Assembly (NCBI RefSeq): GCF_010078385.1
Contig: NZ_SIJC01000002.1
Coordinates: 186,001-250,000, forward strand
Direction: 5' to 3'
From: Chengkuizengella sediminis
GTDB lineage: Bacteria; Bacillota; Bacilli; Paenibacillales; KCTC-33759
Length of the DNA: 64,000 nucleotides
The notes under the pieces: generated by a model
What the model saw: the letters and a program-made list of their open reading frames with translations, nothing else
What the model was told of the DNA's origin: nothing
Database searches by the model: none
Program-made: the position numbers and the translations under genes
Part shown: in pieces, positions 10,501 through 19,953 of the stretch
How positions within the stretch are numbered: position 1 is the first letter of the stretch
Layout of the letters: the number at the start of each line of letters is the position of its first letter

Positions 10501-11292
10501 TTTTTTGATGTAGGCGGGAATTCGATTTTGCTCATGCAATTACACTCTCAACTTGAAAAACGTTTTAACTGGGGAACAAACATCGTAGATTTATTTAATC
10601 ACCCAACCATTGCAAAACTAGCAAAATTTATTGATCATAATCAGCAAAAAATAGATTTAATGGGTAAATTAAGCTATCAAAAACTTCCTAGTCAGTATTT
10701 TCATATGAATATGCAAGCAAGTGGGATGAATAAGGTTCGTTATCATATAGATTCTGACTTTGTTAAATCAATACGTTCGATAGCGAGTGACCATCAAGTA
10801 AATCTATTAGATGTTTTATTAGCCATGTATCTTTACTTGTTTACAGAGGTTTCCGGGGAAAAAGCAGCTCAAGTTCAGTATTTAAAAGAATATGGTGAGG
10901 AAGTAATCCCACTAAAGATAGAAATACACAAATTAGGGGGTTTTGCTCAGTTATTTCAAGTAGTGAACGAGTTAAGACGAGGTGATGGTTACCATGAAAC
11001 CTACACTCTGAACTCCATCCATTATTTAACACTAAAAAAGGAGAAGAATTTCATCTTGCCTTTTATATACAACAATACGGATGTATCCATAGATGCGAAG
11101 TTTTTAGAATTTTTTGATATCACATGTTGCGTGGAAGAAGATGAAAAGGCAGATAGTCTAACCGTAACCTTTAAATTTAATGATAGAAAAATCAAAAAAG
11201 ATATGATGAGTTTTTTGATAAAGGCTTACGTAAACTTGCTAAAGCAGCTTGTCAAAAATACGAATTCATCTAGAAAGGAGCATTTGACTTGA
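7534..11292 (+). CDS. NRPS module C-A-PCP with C-terminal half condensation domain
   Basis: The start is ATG 7534, set by GGAGGG at 7521-7526; the ATG at 7519 lies inside that ribosome site. Seen: condensation domain with HHILFDG (about residue 147), A domain (YTSGSTGNPKG about 611; TYGPTEATV), carrier domain with GGNSI (Ser997). My reading of the specificity residues is D-Q-E-S-I-G-T-V-C-K, closest in memory to lysine-type codes, so a basic or diamino acid is a low-confidence guess. The last roughly 190 residues match only the C-terminal half of a condensation domain and lack HHxxxDG. That tail may be a docking or degenerate domain facing the downstream PKS. The stop overlaps the next start. 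Confidence 0.92.
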   Translation: MGNKKIDKENIENILALTPTQEGMLFHYIKNKEKNEYIQQLSIQLSGEICVETIQKSWQHVMTTNEMLRTIFRWTKLKHSVQVVLKNVEVPIKIVDYSNRSVKDQEELVQELKEQDKQIGVDIETSPFRVTVCLLTENCCEMIITWHHILFDGWSNSILLNEFLDGYKAFYVDDQPLQRNKTKFKEFISWHKTQDKHKQKLFWESNFIDFEPSISLPYDVEHVQGSSLNDIVITSLTTVETEEIHHFTRQNDITLASLFYSVWGILLQKYNQTSDVVFGTTVSGRTNFTKAVEEEMVGLFIHTIPLRIQSKYTDTVKDVIHSVDRSLQLRSEFENTPLVDIEQYADEQPLFQSIVVLENYPLDVSNQIDSLLKIDGYDMVETTNFELTLGLKTFNDLFEIEFSYDTSKFSKQMIQRMGGHFTFILKQIIHYQELKLSELELVTTIEKEQIFNSFNPLIVKNKKIDLVHLMFEKQVEKSPNQIAVVSDGLQYTYKEMNEKANQLARYLRKRGISSNDRVAITIERSAYLLISTLGILKAGATYIPIDENYSSERISYILNDSQAEVWITQSGIEKKINFDGLVIHINDEDIYKGEALNLQNTYHFENIAYIIYTSGSTGNPKGVKVTHANLSNYVEAFQREFNLTRNDVILQQSSFSFDQFAEEVYPILLNGGSIVMADRLDVMDMRTLLQLIHDHHISIISCSPLLLNELNKQQGLEKVHTFISGGDILKYEFFSNLVKHSKIYNTYGPTEATVCATYYQCGLDSLKNIPIGRPIHNYNVYILDELNHLMPIGVYGEICITGHGVASGYVNHEQLSNEKFISDPFQSHLRMYKTGDMGKWLPDGNIQYLGRNDDQVKIRGFRIELGEIEFNLRSHNAVEEAFILAVDDVDGQKQIAAYVKLIEEVDSIEFRDFLSDKLPHYMIPTSFYKIDTIPKTSNGKLDKKRLIQCKDRLNEEILDDESFISESEQKIKQVWMEVLEVEKVGIHDQFFDVGGNSILLMQLHSQLEKRFNWGTNIVDLFNHPTIAKLAKFIDHNQQKIDLMGKLSYQKLPSQYFHMNMQASGMNKVRYHIDSDFVKSIRSIASDHQVNLLDVLLAMYLYLFTEVSGEKAAQVQYLKEYGEEVIPLKIEIHKLGGFAQLFQVVNELRRGDGYHETYTLNSIHYLTLKKEKNFILPFIYNNTDVSIDAKFLEFFDITCCVEEDEKADSLTVTFKFNDRKIKKDMMSFLIKAYVNLLKQLVKNTNSSRKEHLT

Positions 11293-12599
11293 AAAATTTA
11301 GCCTTGATATTCCCTGGACAGGGTGCTCAATACGTCGGTATGGGTAAAGAATTAGTGGATCATTATCATATTGCAAGATGTGTATTTGAAGAAGCAAATG
11401 ATGTATTAAAAGTGGATGTAAAAAAGCTGTGTCTTGAGGGAGATATGCAAGAGTTAACAAAAACAGAAAATACCCAACCTGCTTTGCTAACTTTAAGTGT
11501 AGCTGCTTACCGTGTGTTTGAGGAAGAAGTGGGCTTACAGCCTGCTTATACTGCTGGTCATAGTTTAGGAGAGTTTTCAGCATTAACCTGTGCGGGTGTG
11601 ATTTCATTTACTGATGCACTCCAGCTTGTTAAAAAAAGAGGTTTATTCATGAAAGAAGCCGCAGCAGAAGGTAGTGGATTGATGTGCGCTGTAATAGGAA
11701 TGAGTAAAGAAGAGGTAGAAGGTGTGTGTAAACAAGTTTCTACTACGGAGCATTTTGCAGTCATCTCTAACTATAATGCACCAGAGCAAATTGTGATTTC
11801 TGGTCATCGCCAAGAGGTACAAAAAGCAGCTGATGTGTTGAAAAATAAAGGAGCCAGAATCTCTGTATTAAAAGTTAGTGCAGCTTTCCACAGCCCACTA
11901 ATGAGATCAGCCGCAATCAAACTAGAAATGGAATTAAATAAATATCACTATGGAGCGTTTAAATGGCCTATCCTATCGAATGTGACTGCACAGCCTTATT
12001 TCAATCCGAAAGATGTTATTGGAAATCTTACAACTCAAATGTTCTCACCTGTGAAATGGGATGAGTCGGTATTGTATCTTTCTCAACAAGGTATAGATAC
12101 AGCCATAGAGTTAGGTCCTAAAAAAGTATTAACAAATTTGATGCGATACAATGACAGTCAGTTCATAAGCTATCCATTTGAAAAATTAGTAGACATTCAA
12201 AAAGTGAAGAAAGAACTAGAAACAGATATAGAGATGGAAAAAAGCAATAAAAAAGTAAAAAATGTTGTGACTAAATGTCTCGCAGTTGCTGTTTGTACAC
12301 GAAATCGGAATTGGGATCAAACATTATATGAAGAGGGAGTCATTAAACCTTATCAAAAAATCAAGCAGATACAGGATAAGCTTGATGAAACGGGAGAGTC
12401 ACCTAATTTGGAACAGATGAAAGAAGCTTTATTTTTGATAAAAACGATCTTTGATACAAAAAGAACACCGATGGAGGAACAAATCGAACGTTTTCATGGA
12501 ATTTTACAAGATTCAGGAACCGTATTGGTATTAAATGAATTTGTTCAAACTTCCATACTTCATCTTGGAGGTGAGAAAATTGGATTTCAGCTCAATTAA
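11289..12599 (+). CDS. discrete (trans-acting) malonyl-type acyltransferase
   Basis: FabD-like acyl-CoA:ACP acyltransferase. IFPGQGAQYVGMG at the N-terminus, the nucleophile motif GHSLGE and the AAFHSP histidine motif indicate malonyl-type extender loading. The TTG start at 11289 is 8 nt after AAAGGAG and overlaps the preceding stop. At 436 aa it is over 100 residues longer than FabD; the extra C-terminal part (about 310 onward) is charged and helical and I do not recognise it. Neither downstream PKS contains an AT domain, so this protein probably loads both PKS carrier domains in trans, and perhaps the free ACP. Confidence 0.9.
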   Translation: MKNLALIFPGQGAQYVGMGKELVDHYHIARCVFEEANDVLKVDVKKLCLEGDMQELTKTENTQPALLTLSVAAYRVFEEEVGLQPAYTAGHSLGEFSALTCAGVISFTDALQLVKKRGLFMKEAAAEGSGLMCAVIGMSKEEVEGVCKQVSTTEHFAVISNYNAPEQIVISGHRQEVQKAADVLKNKGARISVLKVSAAFHSPLMRSAAIKLEMELNKYHYGAFKWPILSNVTAQPYFNPKDVIGNLTTQMFSPVKWDESVLYLSQQGIDTAIELGPKKVLTNLMRYNDSQFISYPFEKLVDIQKVKKELETDIEMEKSNKKVKNVVTKCLAVAVCTRNRNWDQTLYEEGVIKPYQKIKQIQDKLDETGESPNLEQMKEALFLIKTIFDTKRTPMEEQIERFHGILQDSGTVLVLNEFVQTSILHLGGEKIGFQLN

Positions 12600-15500
12600 A
12601 TTGGATGAGTTGTCCTTTGAAGAAGAAATAGATATTCAATCAGAGGAGGTGGCTGAACAAGATATTGCTATCATTGGATTATCGTTAAAATTGCCCCAAG
12701 CAGACACGAAGGAAACATTCTTGGATAATCTAAGAAATAGCGTTGATTCTGTAAGAGAAATTCCTGTTGCAAGAAAAAAAGATACAGATTTGTATTTCAA
12801 ACATCGTGACCAGAAAGTAAATACAATTCAATATGGTGAAGCAGCCTATTTGGATGAAATTGATCAATTTGATTATTCTTTTTTTAAACTATCACCAAAG
12901 GAAGCTAGCCTAATGGATCCCAATCAGAGAGTTTTTTTGCAAACCGCATGGAATGCTTTAGAAGATGCTGGTTATACAGAAGAACAACTGAACGGAAGTC
13001 GCACTGGGGTTTATCTAGGATATGGCTCTGATTCAGATTATAAAAACATGATCCAAAAAATGGAACCTGATGCAGTTTCATTATCTATGCCTGGAAATGT
13101 AAGACCGATTATCGCGAGTAGACTCTCCTATATTTTGAATTTAAAAGGTTCGAGTTTAACTGTAGATACGACATGTTCCTCATCTTTAGTCGCTGTCCAT
13201 CTAGCATGTCAAGCAATTAGAAACGGCGAATGTGATATGGCGGTTACAGGAGGTATTCAATTGCATTTGGTACCTGTGAGAGAGTTTGAGGTCGGTGTAG
13301 AATCTTCAACATCGAGAACCAGAGCATTTGATGACAGCTCGGATGGTACAGGGACTGGAGAAGGGGTAGTGGTGATGGTTTTAAAATCTTTGCGTCAAGC
13401 TTTGGATGATCGAGACCATATTTATGCCGTAATTAAATCCAGTGCAATGAATCAGGATGGTAGTTCAATAGGGATTACGGCACCTAATGCGGAAGCACAA
13501 ACAGATGTGATCGTGGAAGCATGGGAAAGAGGGGGAATTGATCCAGATTCTATTTCTTATATTGAAGCACATGGAACTGGAACTAAACTCGGAGATCCTA
13601 TTGAAATTGAAGGCATTCAAAGCGCTTTTAGAAAATATACAAATAAAAAACAATTTTGTGCCATAAGTTCAATAAAAAGCAACATAGGGCACCTGGATAG
13701 TACAGCAGGAATTGCAGGTTTATTAAAAGCTGTTTTATCTTTAAAAATGAAAGAGTTATTTCCTACGCTGCATTTTAATCGACCTAATCGACAAATCTCC
13801 TTTGAATCATCCCCTGTTTATATCCTTGATCGATGGAGCAAATGGGAAGTAGATAACAATGAGGTACGAAGATGTGGAGTAAGCTCTTTTGGAATTAGTG
13901 GAACAAATTGTCATGTTGTACTAGAGGAGGCTCCTGCAATAGAGTCTGAGATACAAGGCGATTCAGGTGATAAACCAGAAATTTTTGTACTCTCGGCAAA
14001 AACAAGATCTTCATTAAATCATTTAATAACCAAGTATATACAATATTTAAAAAACAATAATCAAATTCATATCAGAGATTTAAGTTATACGTTGTGTACG
14101 GCTAGAAATCACTATAGTCAACGAATTGCATTGATTGTACGCGATACAGAGGATTTAATAGAGCAGTTGACAGCAATAGATTTAGGTCTGTCAAAGGTAC
14201 AATCCACTAAAATGGAGGAATTAAGTTTAAGGGAAATTGCAAAAATGTATATAGATGGTGAGGATATCCCATGGAATAAGTTATTTCAATATGAAAAAAG
14301 AAATAAAATAAGTCTGCCCACATCCCCGTTTGAATTAAAGAGATGTTGGTTTAACTTTCCTAATGAAGAGGATGAATTTCATAATGAAAATTATTATTAC
14401 CAAACGATTTGGGAGAAGGCACCACTTGTTATTGAAAAAGAGGTAAGGCAAACAAACCGAACTTATTTAGTTTTAAAAAATAAAATGGGGCTTGGAGATC
14501 AAATTTCTGAAAAACTGAAGAATAAAGGACATCAGGTCATTGAAGTGGACATAGGCAAACAAAAAGCAACATCCGAAGAGGATTATGATAAGCTACTGCA
14601 ACAATTTAAAACTATGGATATCACACATATCCTTCATTTGGTTTCGATTTCAGAAGGTAAGAAAAATTCATACTTGTGTCAATTAGAAGCAAAGTTAAAC
14701 GATGGGGTTTATAGTTTGTTTTATTTAACTAAAGCACTGGTGAAAAATCAAATGGTTAAACCGATTGAAATCATAACGATATCCAACTTTGCGAATGATG
14801 TTAACGGGGAACAACAGATTGTGACCCCTGAGAACACTGCTCTATTTGGATTAGGTAAGGTCATCGGTTGGGAATATAAAAATTTAAAAGTAAGATGTAT
14901 TGATATCGATCAACATACAAAGGTCAAATCACTTGTAAATGAGTTGCATACACATTCAAATGAATACAAAGTAGCTTATCGCAATCAGGATAGATATGTT
15001 GAACGATTGGATGTTTTAAAACTATCAAAAGAAGTTGAAAAGCCAATTGCATTGAAAACAACAGGCGTATATCTCATTTCAGGAGGTTTAGGTGGAATTG
15101 GCCTCAACATAGCAAAACATTTAGCTATAAAAGGGAATATAAATATTGCGATGCTTCAACGTTCGAAACTACCTGAACGTGATTTATGGAAAGGTATATT
15201 AAAAGAAAATAGAAATAAAAAATTATGTGCCAAATTAAGGGGGATACAAGAAATAGAAAGTACAGGTTCCAAAGTGATCTGTTTTGATGTAGATGTATCC
15301 GATGAACGATCGTTAAAAAATGTATTAGAAAATCTAAAACAACAATTTGGCAATATTCATGGCGTTATCCATGCTGCTGGAATCGGAGAAGGAAACTTAT
15401 TAGGCAAATTAACGAAACAACAATTTAGAAGGGTGATAGAATCTAAAGTTCATGGGACGGTTTTATTAGATCAATTATTAGCAGAAGAACAGTTAGACTT

Positions 15501-16326
15501 TTTTATCCTTTTTTCCTCTGCTATTACTTTAGTAGGTGGTGTAGGCTCAGGTCCTTATAATGTTGCAAATACATTTTTAGATGGTTATGCATCTTATAGA
15601 AATCGTAATAGAGGCAATACAATGGTAATCAACTGGCCTGCGTGGCAAAATACAGGACTTGCTGAAGGGGATGATATTGAAGAGGGTAAGGAATTATTTA
15701 AAGTGTTGACAGTAACTCAAGGACTTAGCATTTTTGATCGTCTTTTAAATCAAAACATAAAGCAAACATACATTGGAGCTTTAAATACAAACAGTCAGTT
15801 ATTTAAACTTGAGGATGTGCTTCCTTTTAAATATACAGCAGAATTACGAGATAAACTAAACATGGATGAGAAAATAAACACTTTTGAAATTAAGAGTACT
15901 TCCCACCAATCACTTAAATTAAAAGGGAAAGAAGAAAACCATTACACGGAAATAGAAAAAAAGATCGCTGGAATTTGGGTACAAATATTAGGATATGAGG
16001 AACTTGATGTGAACGATAACTTTTTTGAAATTGGAGGAGACTCCATATTGATTACAAAAGTACATGCACTCTTGGAACAGTCATTTCAAATACAAGTTAC
16101 GGTAGCAGATCTATTTTCTTATCCTACCATTGCAAAGTTGTCCGAATTTATGATGGGACAAACTGGACAATCATATGAGATTTCAGGTGATGAATTTAGT
16201 TTGGAAGAAGATATTTTATCGTTATTTTCTCAAATAGAAACAGGAAAGTTAACAATTGAAGATGCTGTATCCGAATTTCGTGCTTTGGAGGTTTATAATG
16301 GAAAATTTATCTCAAATGATATTTGA
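12580..16326 (+). CDS. AT-less PKS module KS-KR-ACP
   Basis: Start TTG 12580 is chosen because GGAGGTGA lies 8 nt before it; the gene overlaps the acyltransferase gene by 20 nt. Domains: ketosynthase with TTCSSS (Cys199), EAHGTGTKLGDP and NIGHLDS; a post-KS linker; ketoreductase with the cofactor loop GGLGGIG (about 835), SAITLVGG and the active-site Tyr993 in GPYNVAN; carrier domain with GGDSI (Ser1155). There is no AT, DH or ER, so one malonate unit would be added and reduced to a beta-hydroxy acyl chain. The KR lacks the usual LDD of B-type enzymes (AGIGEG instead), so stereochemistry is uncertain. It should accept the aminoacyl chain from the upstream NRPS. Confidence 0.92.
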   Translation: MDFSSIKLDELSFEEEIDIQSEEVAEQDIAIIGLSLKLPQADTKETFLDNLRNSVDSVREIPVARKKDTDLYFKHRDQKVNTIQYGEAAYLDEIDQFDYSFFKLSPKEASLMDPNQRVFLQTAWNALEDAGYTEEQLNGSRTGVYLGYGSDSDYKNMIQKMEPDAVSLSMPGNVRPIIASRLSYILNLKGSSLTVDTTCSSSLVAVHLACQAIRNGECDMAVTGGIQLHLVPVREFEVGVESSTSRTRAFDDSSDGTGTGEGVVVMVLKSLRQALDDRDHIYAVIKSSAMNQDGSSIGITAPNAEAQTDVIVEAWERGGIDPDSISYIEAHGTGTKLGDPIEIEGIQSAFRKYTNKKQFCAISSIKSNIGHLDSTAGIAGLLKAVLSLKMKELFPTLHFNRPNRQISFESSPVYILDRWSKWEVDNNEVRRCGVSSFGISGTNCHVVLEEAPAIESEIQGDSGDKPEIFVLSAKTRSSLNHLITKYIQYLKNNNQIHIRDLSYTLCTARNHYSQRIALIVRDTEDLIEQLTAIDLGLSKVQSTKMEELSLREIAKMYIDGEDIPWNKLFQYEKRNKISLPTSPFELKRCWFNFPNEEDEFHNENYYYQTIWEKAPLVIEKEVRQTNRTYLVLKNKMGLGDQISEKLKNKGHQVIEVDIGKQKATSEEDYDKLLQQFKTMDITHILHLVSISEGKKNSYLCQLEAKLNDGVYSLFYLTKALVKNQMVKPIEIITISNFANDVNGEQQIVTPENTALFGLGKVIGWEYKNLKVRCIDIDQHTKVKSLVNELHTHSNEYKVAYRNQDRYVERLDVLKLSKEVEKPIALKTTGVYLISGGLGGIGLNIAKHLAIKGNINIAMLQRSKLPERDLWKGILKENRNKKLCAKLRGIQEIESTGSKVICFDVDVSDERSLKNVLENLKQQFGNIHGVIHAAGIGEGNLLGKLTKQQFRRVIESKVHGTVLLDQLLAEEQLDFFILFSSAITLVGGVGSGPYNVANTFLDGYASYRNRNRGNTMVINWPAWQNTGLAEGDDIEEGKELFKVLTVTQGLSIFDRLLNQNIKQTYIGALNTNSQLFKLEDVLPFKYTAELRDKLNMDEKINTFEIKSTSHQSLKLKGKEENHYTEIEKKIAGIWVQILGYEELDVNDNFFEIGGDSILITKVHALLEQSFQIQVTVADLFSYPTIAKLSEFMMGQTGQSYEISGDEFSLEEDILSLFSQIETGKLTIEDAVSEFRALEVYNGKFISNDI

Positions 16327-19300
16327 AAAAGTCTCTAAAGGAAGGATGGATAAAGAAACCGCTTTGGAACTGCTGAAGTCTATCAAATTAGAGGGGATGA
16401 ATGAAAAAGTAAACGATGATATAGCCATTATTGGATGTTCGGTTCACATGCCGAAAGCGAAAAATCTAGAACAATATTGGGATTTGATCGCACATAAAAA
16501 AGAATCTATTAAAAAATTTCCGAGAGAGAGGCAGGAGGACTGTTTAGGTTTCATTAAAGAATTTACTAGTTTAAGAGAAAAGGACATTCAATTTAGCCAT
16601 GGAGGGTACTTGGATGATGTGGATCAGTTCGATTATTCCTTTTTTAACTTGTCACCCAAAGAAGCAGCCTTAATGGACCCTAATCAAAGGTTGTTTCTAG
16701 AGAGTGCATGGCAATGTATTGATGATGCAGGTTATGGAGGTAAGAGAATCACTGGAAGTAGAACAGGTGTATACCTTGGATACGCTGATTGGCCTGTATT
16801 TGGTCAATATATATCTAAAAAGCAGCCTTCAAATATAAGCATTGCTAGTGCTGGAAATACTCCATCTTTAATTGCTAGTCGAATTGCTTATATGTTGGAT
16901 TTAAAAGGACCTGCATTTCTAGTAGATACAGCATGTTCTTCTTCATTAGTAGCTGTTCACTTAGCTTGTATGGCATTGAAAAATAATGAGTGTGATATGG
17001 CGATTACTGGCGGAGTGAAGGTGTGTCTCATGCCTGTAGATGGAGTTTACGAAATTGGTATTGAATCTTCCAGTCATAATACGAGTACTTTTGATGATCG
17101 ATCAGATGGTACGGTATGGGGTGAAGGCACAGTATCTTTGTTGTTGAAACCGTTGCAAAAGGCTCTGAAGGATCTAGATCATATTCATACTGTCATCAAG
17201 GGAAGTGCTTACAACCAAGATGGTTCGTCTGTAGGTATTACGGCTCCGAATGCTGCTGCACAGGAGCAAGTTCTAGTGGAAGCTTGGAAGAATGCAGGAA
17301 TTCACCCAGAAACGATCGGTTATATTGAAGCTCATGGTACAGGAACGAAATTAGGTGATCCCATTGAAATTGATGGGATTCAGAGAGCTTTTAGACATTA
17401 CACGAATAAAAAGCAGTTTTGTGCAATTGGCTCCGTGAAAACGAATATTGGGCATTTGGATAGTGCTTCGGGTATAGCAGGATTAGTGAAAGGGATCGCG
17501 GCATTAAAATACAAACAATTGCCCCCTACGATTAATTTTGAAAAACCAAACCGAAATATTGCTTTTGAAAACTCTCCCGTTTATGTGAATGATAGATTAG
17601 TTCAATGGGAGTCAGAAGGTTTTCCAAGAAGATGTGGAGTAAGTTCTTTTGGTTTTAGTGGCACGAATTGCCATGTAGTATTAGAAGAGGCTCCCTTAAT
17701 AACTGAACAGAGTATGGCGAAAACACAATTTAATGAAATGAATGAATTTCATTTGCTTGTTTTATCCGCAAAAAGTCAGTCTGCTTTAAAAGAAATAATC
17801 AATAAATATCGAGATGTGGTAGCCCTTAGTGAAAGTGAAAACGATGTTAAAGACATTTGTTATACATCAAATACAGGTAGAACACATTATCAATATAGAT
17901 TGGCATTGATAGCTAGCAACAAAAAGGACTTGCTGCAAAAGCTAGATTTCACATCTAGTATTGAATTACAAAACATAGAAAATGAAGAGATTTATTTTGG
18001 AAGTTTCCGTATCGTTGCTAGACAAAAGCAAATGAATGGTAAAGATCATACTTCTATTTCTGAAAAAAGGAAGCTTGATGAGCAGGTTGTAGAGTTGTTA
18101 AGTCATGATTTTCAAAATGATGATATCCAAGCCCTTCGGAATTTATGCCTTTTATATGTGAAGGGAGCAGATCTTGATTGGGAATTAGTATATACGGATC
18201 AACATAGAAAGAAAGTGCCTGTACCACTTTATCCTTTTCAAAAAACAAGGTGTTGGATAATTACTAATATACTTGAAGATGCCAGTGATGATAAACGAGG
18301 TACATTGGATTCTCAAGATCATTCAGATGATCAAGTAGTGATAGAAGAGATGAGTATAGAAGATGTCGTTTTAACAGGATTGCAAGATAAAACTTATACC
18401 TCTTTACATAGAAATATAGCTCATGTATGGGCGAACATTTTGGGAATGAAAGAAATAAATGTTAATGATGATTTTTTTGAAATTGGTGGAAATTCCATAT
18501 TGTCTATCAAAATGGAGGTGGATTTGGAGAAGAAATACAACCTTCAACTTTCTACGGATGAAATATATGAATACAGAAGTATTAAGGAGATTGCTAGCTA
18601 TCTTAATGGTGATGAAATCACAATAGAACCGATAGAACCTTTTAATGATTTATATTATAGAAACTGTTTTTACAATTCTATGTTTCCAATTGTAAATCAT
18701 GTTGGTGGAGATATGATGTACTTTTTATTAAACGATATGATTTTTTACGAGTATGAAAATGAAACCGGAAAATTTAGTATTAAATACGTTGCAACAAAGT
18801 CATTGGATCAAATTTTTGATCAGGTAAGATTGCATGTCGATCGTAGATTCGACAACAACAATATTGTAGAAGAGCTGAAGCAATGTATTTCAGATGGAAA
18901 ACCAGTAGTCATATGGGTAGATGCATTTTATGAATCGATAAGAAAAGACACTTATCAAAAACAGCACTTAGATCACACGATACTTGTCTACGGTTATAAC
19001 GAAAAAGAACAACAGTTTCATATCATTGAACATGATCGCAGAGAAAATTTAACCTATCAAAAATGTAAAATTCCATTTTCTGATATAGAAAAAGGCTGTA
19101 AAGCATTTTCAGAACATTTTGTTATAGAGAATGGGAGTGTACCTACTCATTATATTTTTGAACAAAAACCAACTAATGAATCTAGTCAACAGATCGATGA
19201 CAAAGAGCTGTATCAAAACATATTTTTAGATAGTTTATTAACCCAGAAAGACAAAATCTATGAAAGTTTAGAAATCATCAATCTCTTTAGGCACAGCTTT

Positions 19301-19636
19301 AAACAAAAAACTTCCTCGGAAGCGGAGTTAAAACAAAATTTGGATGAATTAATTGAGTTTTTAAATGAAGTTATCAATGCAAAACAAGTCGAAAAATATA
19401 GATTCACAAAGTTATTTCATAAAGGGAGTGAAGTTATAAATCGATTGGAGCAGATGATTAAAAAGTGGGATTTTATTCGTAAAGGAGTTGTAAGGTTTAT
19501 GTATTTACCTGTATATAAATCGGAAAGTTTTGCTTTTTGTTACGAGAAGCTCACTGAAATAGTTACGGATGAAAAGCAATTATATGAATTATTACATGTT
19601 GAATTAGAACAAATCATAATACAAAAAGACAAATGA
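16298..19636 (+). CDS. PKS KS-ACP fused to a BtrH-like acyltransferase/peptidase-fold domain
   Basis: ATG 16298 follows GGAGG by 6 nt and overlaps the preceding gene by 29 nt. Ketosynthase: TACSSS (Cys213), EAHGTGTKLGDP, NIGHLDS. Carrier domain: GGNSI (Ser733). No AT or KR. The remaining ~380 residues begin with NCFYNSMFPIVNH (Cys790) and later show HLDHTILVYGY (His893) and EHD (Asp913), the layout of the BtrH_N family (papain/C39-like fold). BtrH transfers an ACP-bound acyl group onto the butirosin amine. I infer that this C-terminal domain releases the chain from Ser733 onto an amine or water instead of a thioesterase. The very C-terminal ~160 residues are helical and unassigned. Confidence 0.88.
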   Translation: MENLSQMIFEKVSKGRMDKETALELLKSIKLEGMNEKVNDDIAIIGCSVHMPKAKNLEQYWDLIAHKKESIKKFPRERQEDCLGFIKEFTSLREKDIQFSHGGYLDDVDQFDYSFFNLSPKEAALMDPNQRLFLESAWQCIDDAGYGGKRITGSRTGVYLGYADWPVFGQYISKKQPSNISIASAGNTPSLIASRIAYMLDLKGPAFLVDTACSSSLVAVHLACMALKNNECDMAITGGVKVCLMPVDGVYEIGIESSSHNTSTFDDRSDGTVWGEGTVSLLLKPLQKALKDLDHIHTVIKGSAYNQDGSSVGITAPNAAAQEQVLVEAWKNAGIHPETIGYIEAHGTGTKLGDPIEIDGIQRAFRHYTNKKQFCAIGSVKTNIGHLDSASGIAGLVKGIAALKYKQLPPTINFEKPNRNIAFENSPVYVNDRLVQWESEGFPRRCGVSSFGFSGTNCHVVLEEAPLITEQSMAKTQFNEMNEFHLLVLSAKSQSALKEIINKYRDVVALSESENDVKDICYTSNTGRTHYQYRLALIASNKKDLLQKLDFTSSIELQNIENEEIYFGSFRIVARQKQMNGKDHTSISEKRKLDEQVVELLSHDFQNDDIQALRNLCLLYVKGADLDWELVYTDQHRKKVPVPLYPFQKTRCWIITNILEDASDDKRGTLDSQDHSDDQVVIEEMSIEDVVLTGLQDKTYTSLHRNIAHVWANILGMKEINVNDDFFEIGGNSILSIKMEVDLEKKYNLQLSTDEIYEYRSIKEIASYLNGDEITIEPIEPFNDLYYRNCFYNSMFPIVNHVGGDMMYFLLNDMIFYEYENETGKFSIKYVATKSLDQIFDQVRLHVDRRFDNNNIVEELKQCISDGKPVVIWVDAFYESIRKDTYQKQHLDHTILVYGYNEKEQQFHIIEHDRRENLTYQKCKIPFSDIEKGCKAFSEHFVIENGSVPTHYIFEQKPTNESSQQIDDKELYQNIFLDSLLTQKDKIYESLEIINLFRHSFKQKTSSEAELKQNLDELIEFLNEVINAKQVEKYRFTKLFHKGSEVINRLEQMIKKWDFIRKGVVRFMYLPVYKSESFAFCYEKLTEIVTDEKQLYELLHVELEQIIIQKDK

Positions 19637-19648
19637 GGGGGAAATAAA

Positions 19649-19918
19649 ATGTCAATTGATATAAAAGAAAAAGTGTTAAACATGCTGAAGGAAAATCTTG
19701 AAGAAAATGAAGGGGTAGCTATAGATCAATTAGGTCTTGATGATGATTTATCTATATTAGGAGTTAACTCTATGACATTTATAAAACTGGTTATTGCAGC
19801 GGAGATGGAATTTGGTATGACATGGGATGATGAAGAATTGGATTTTCGTAATTTTTCAACGATTAACAATATTATTAATTATATTTCAAATTCACCTGAG
19901 AATCATACTGCAGGATAA
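19649..19918 (+). CDS. free acyl carrier protein
   Basis: An 89-aa protein of acyl-carrier size with the phosphopantetheine serine in LGVNSMTFIKL and the usual acidic helix II. It follows the KS-ACP-BtrH gene after 12 nt with a GAGGGGG ribosome site. A discrete ACP next to a BtrH-like acyltransferase recalls the BtrI/BtrH/BtrJ logic of butirosin, where a side chain is built on a dedicated ACP before transfer. Its cargo cannot be read from the sequence. Confidence 0.9.
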   Translation: MSIDIKEKVLNMLKENLEENEGVAIDQLGLDDDLSILGVNSMTFIKLVIAAEMEFGMTWDDEELDFRNFSTINNIINYISNSPENHTAG

Positions 19919-19953
19919 AAAGTTCATATGAAGTGAAAGAGGGGAATGGAATT

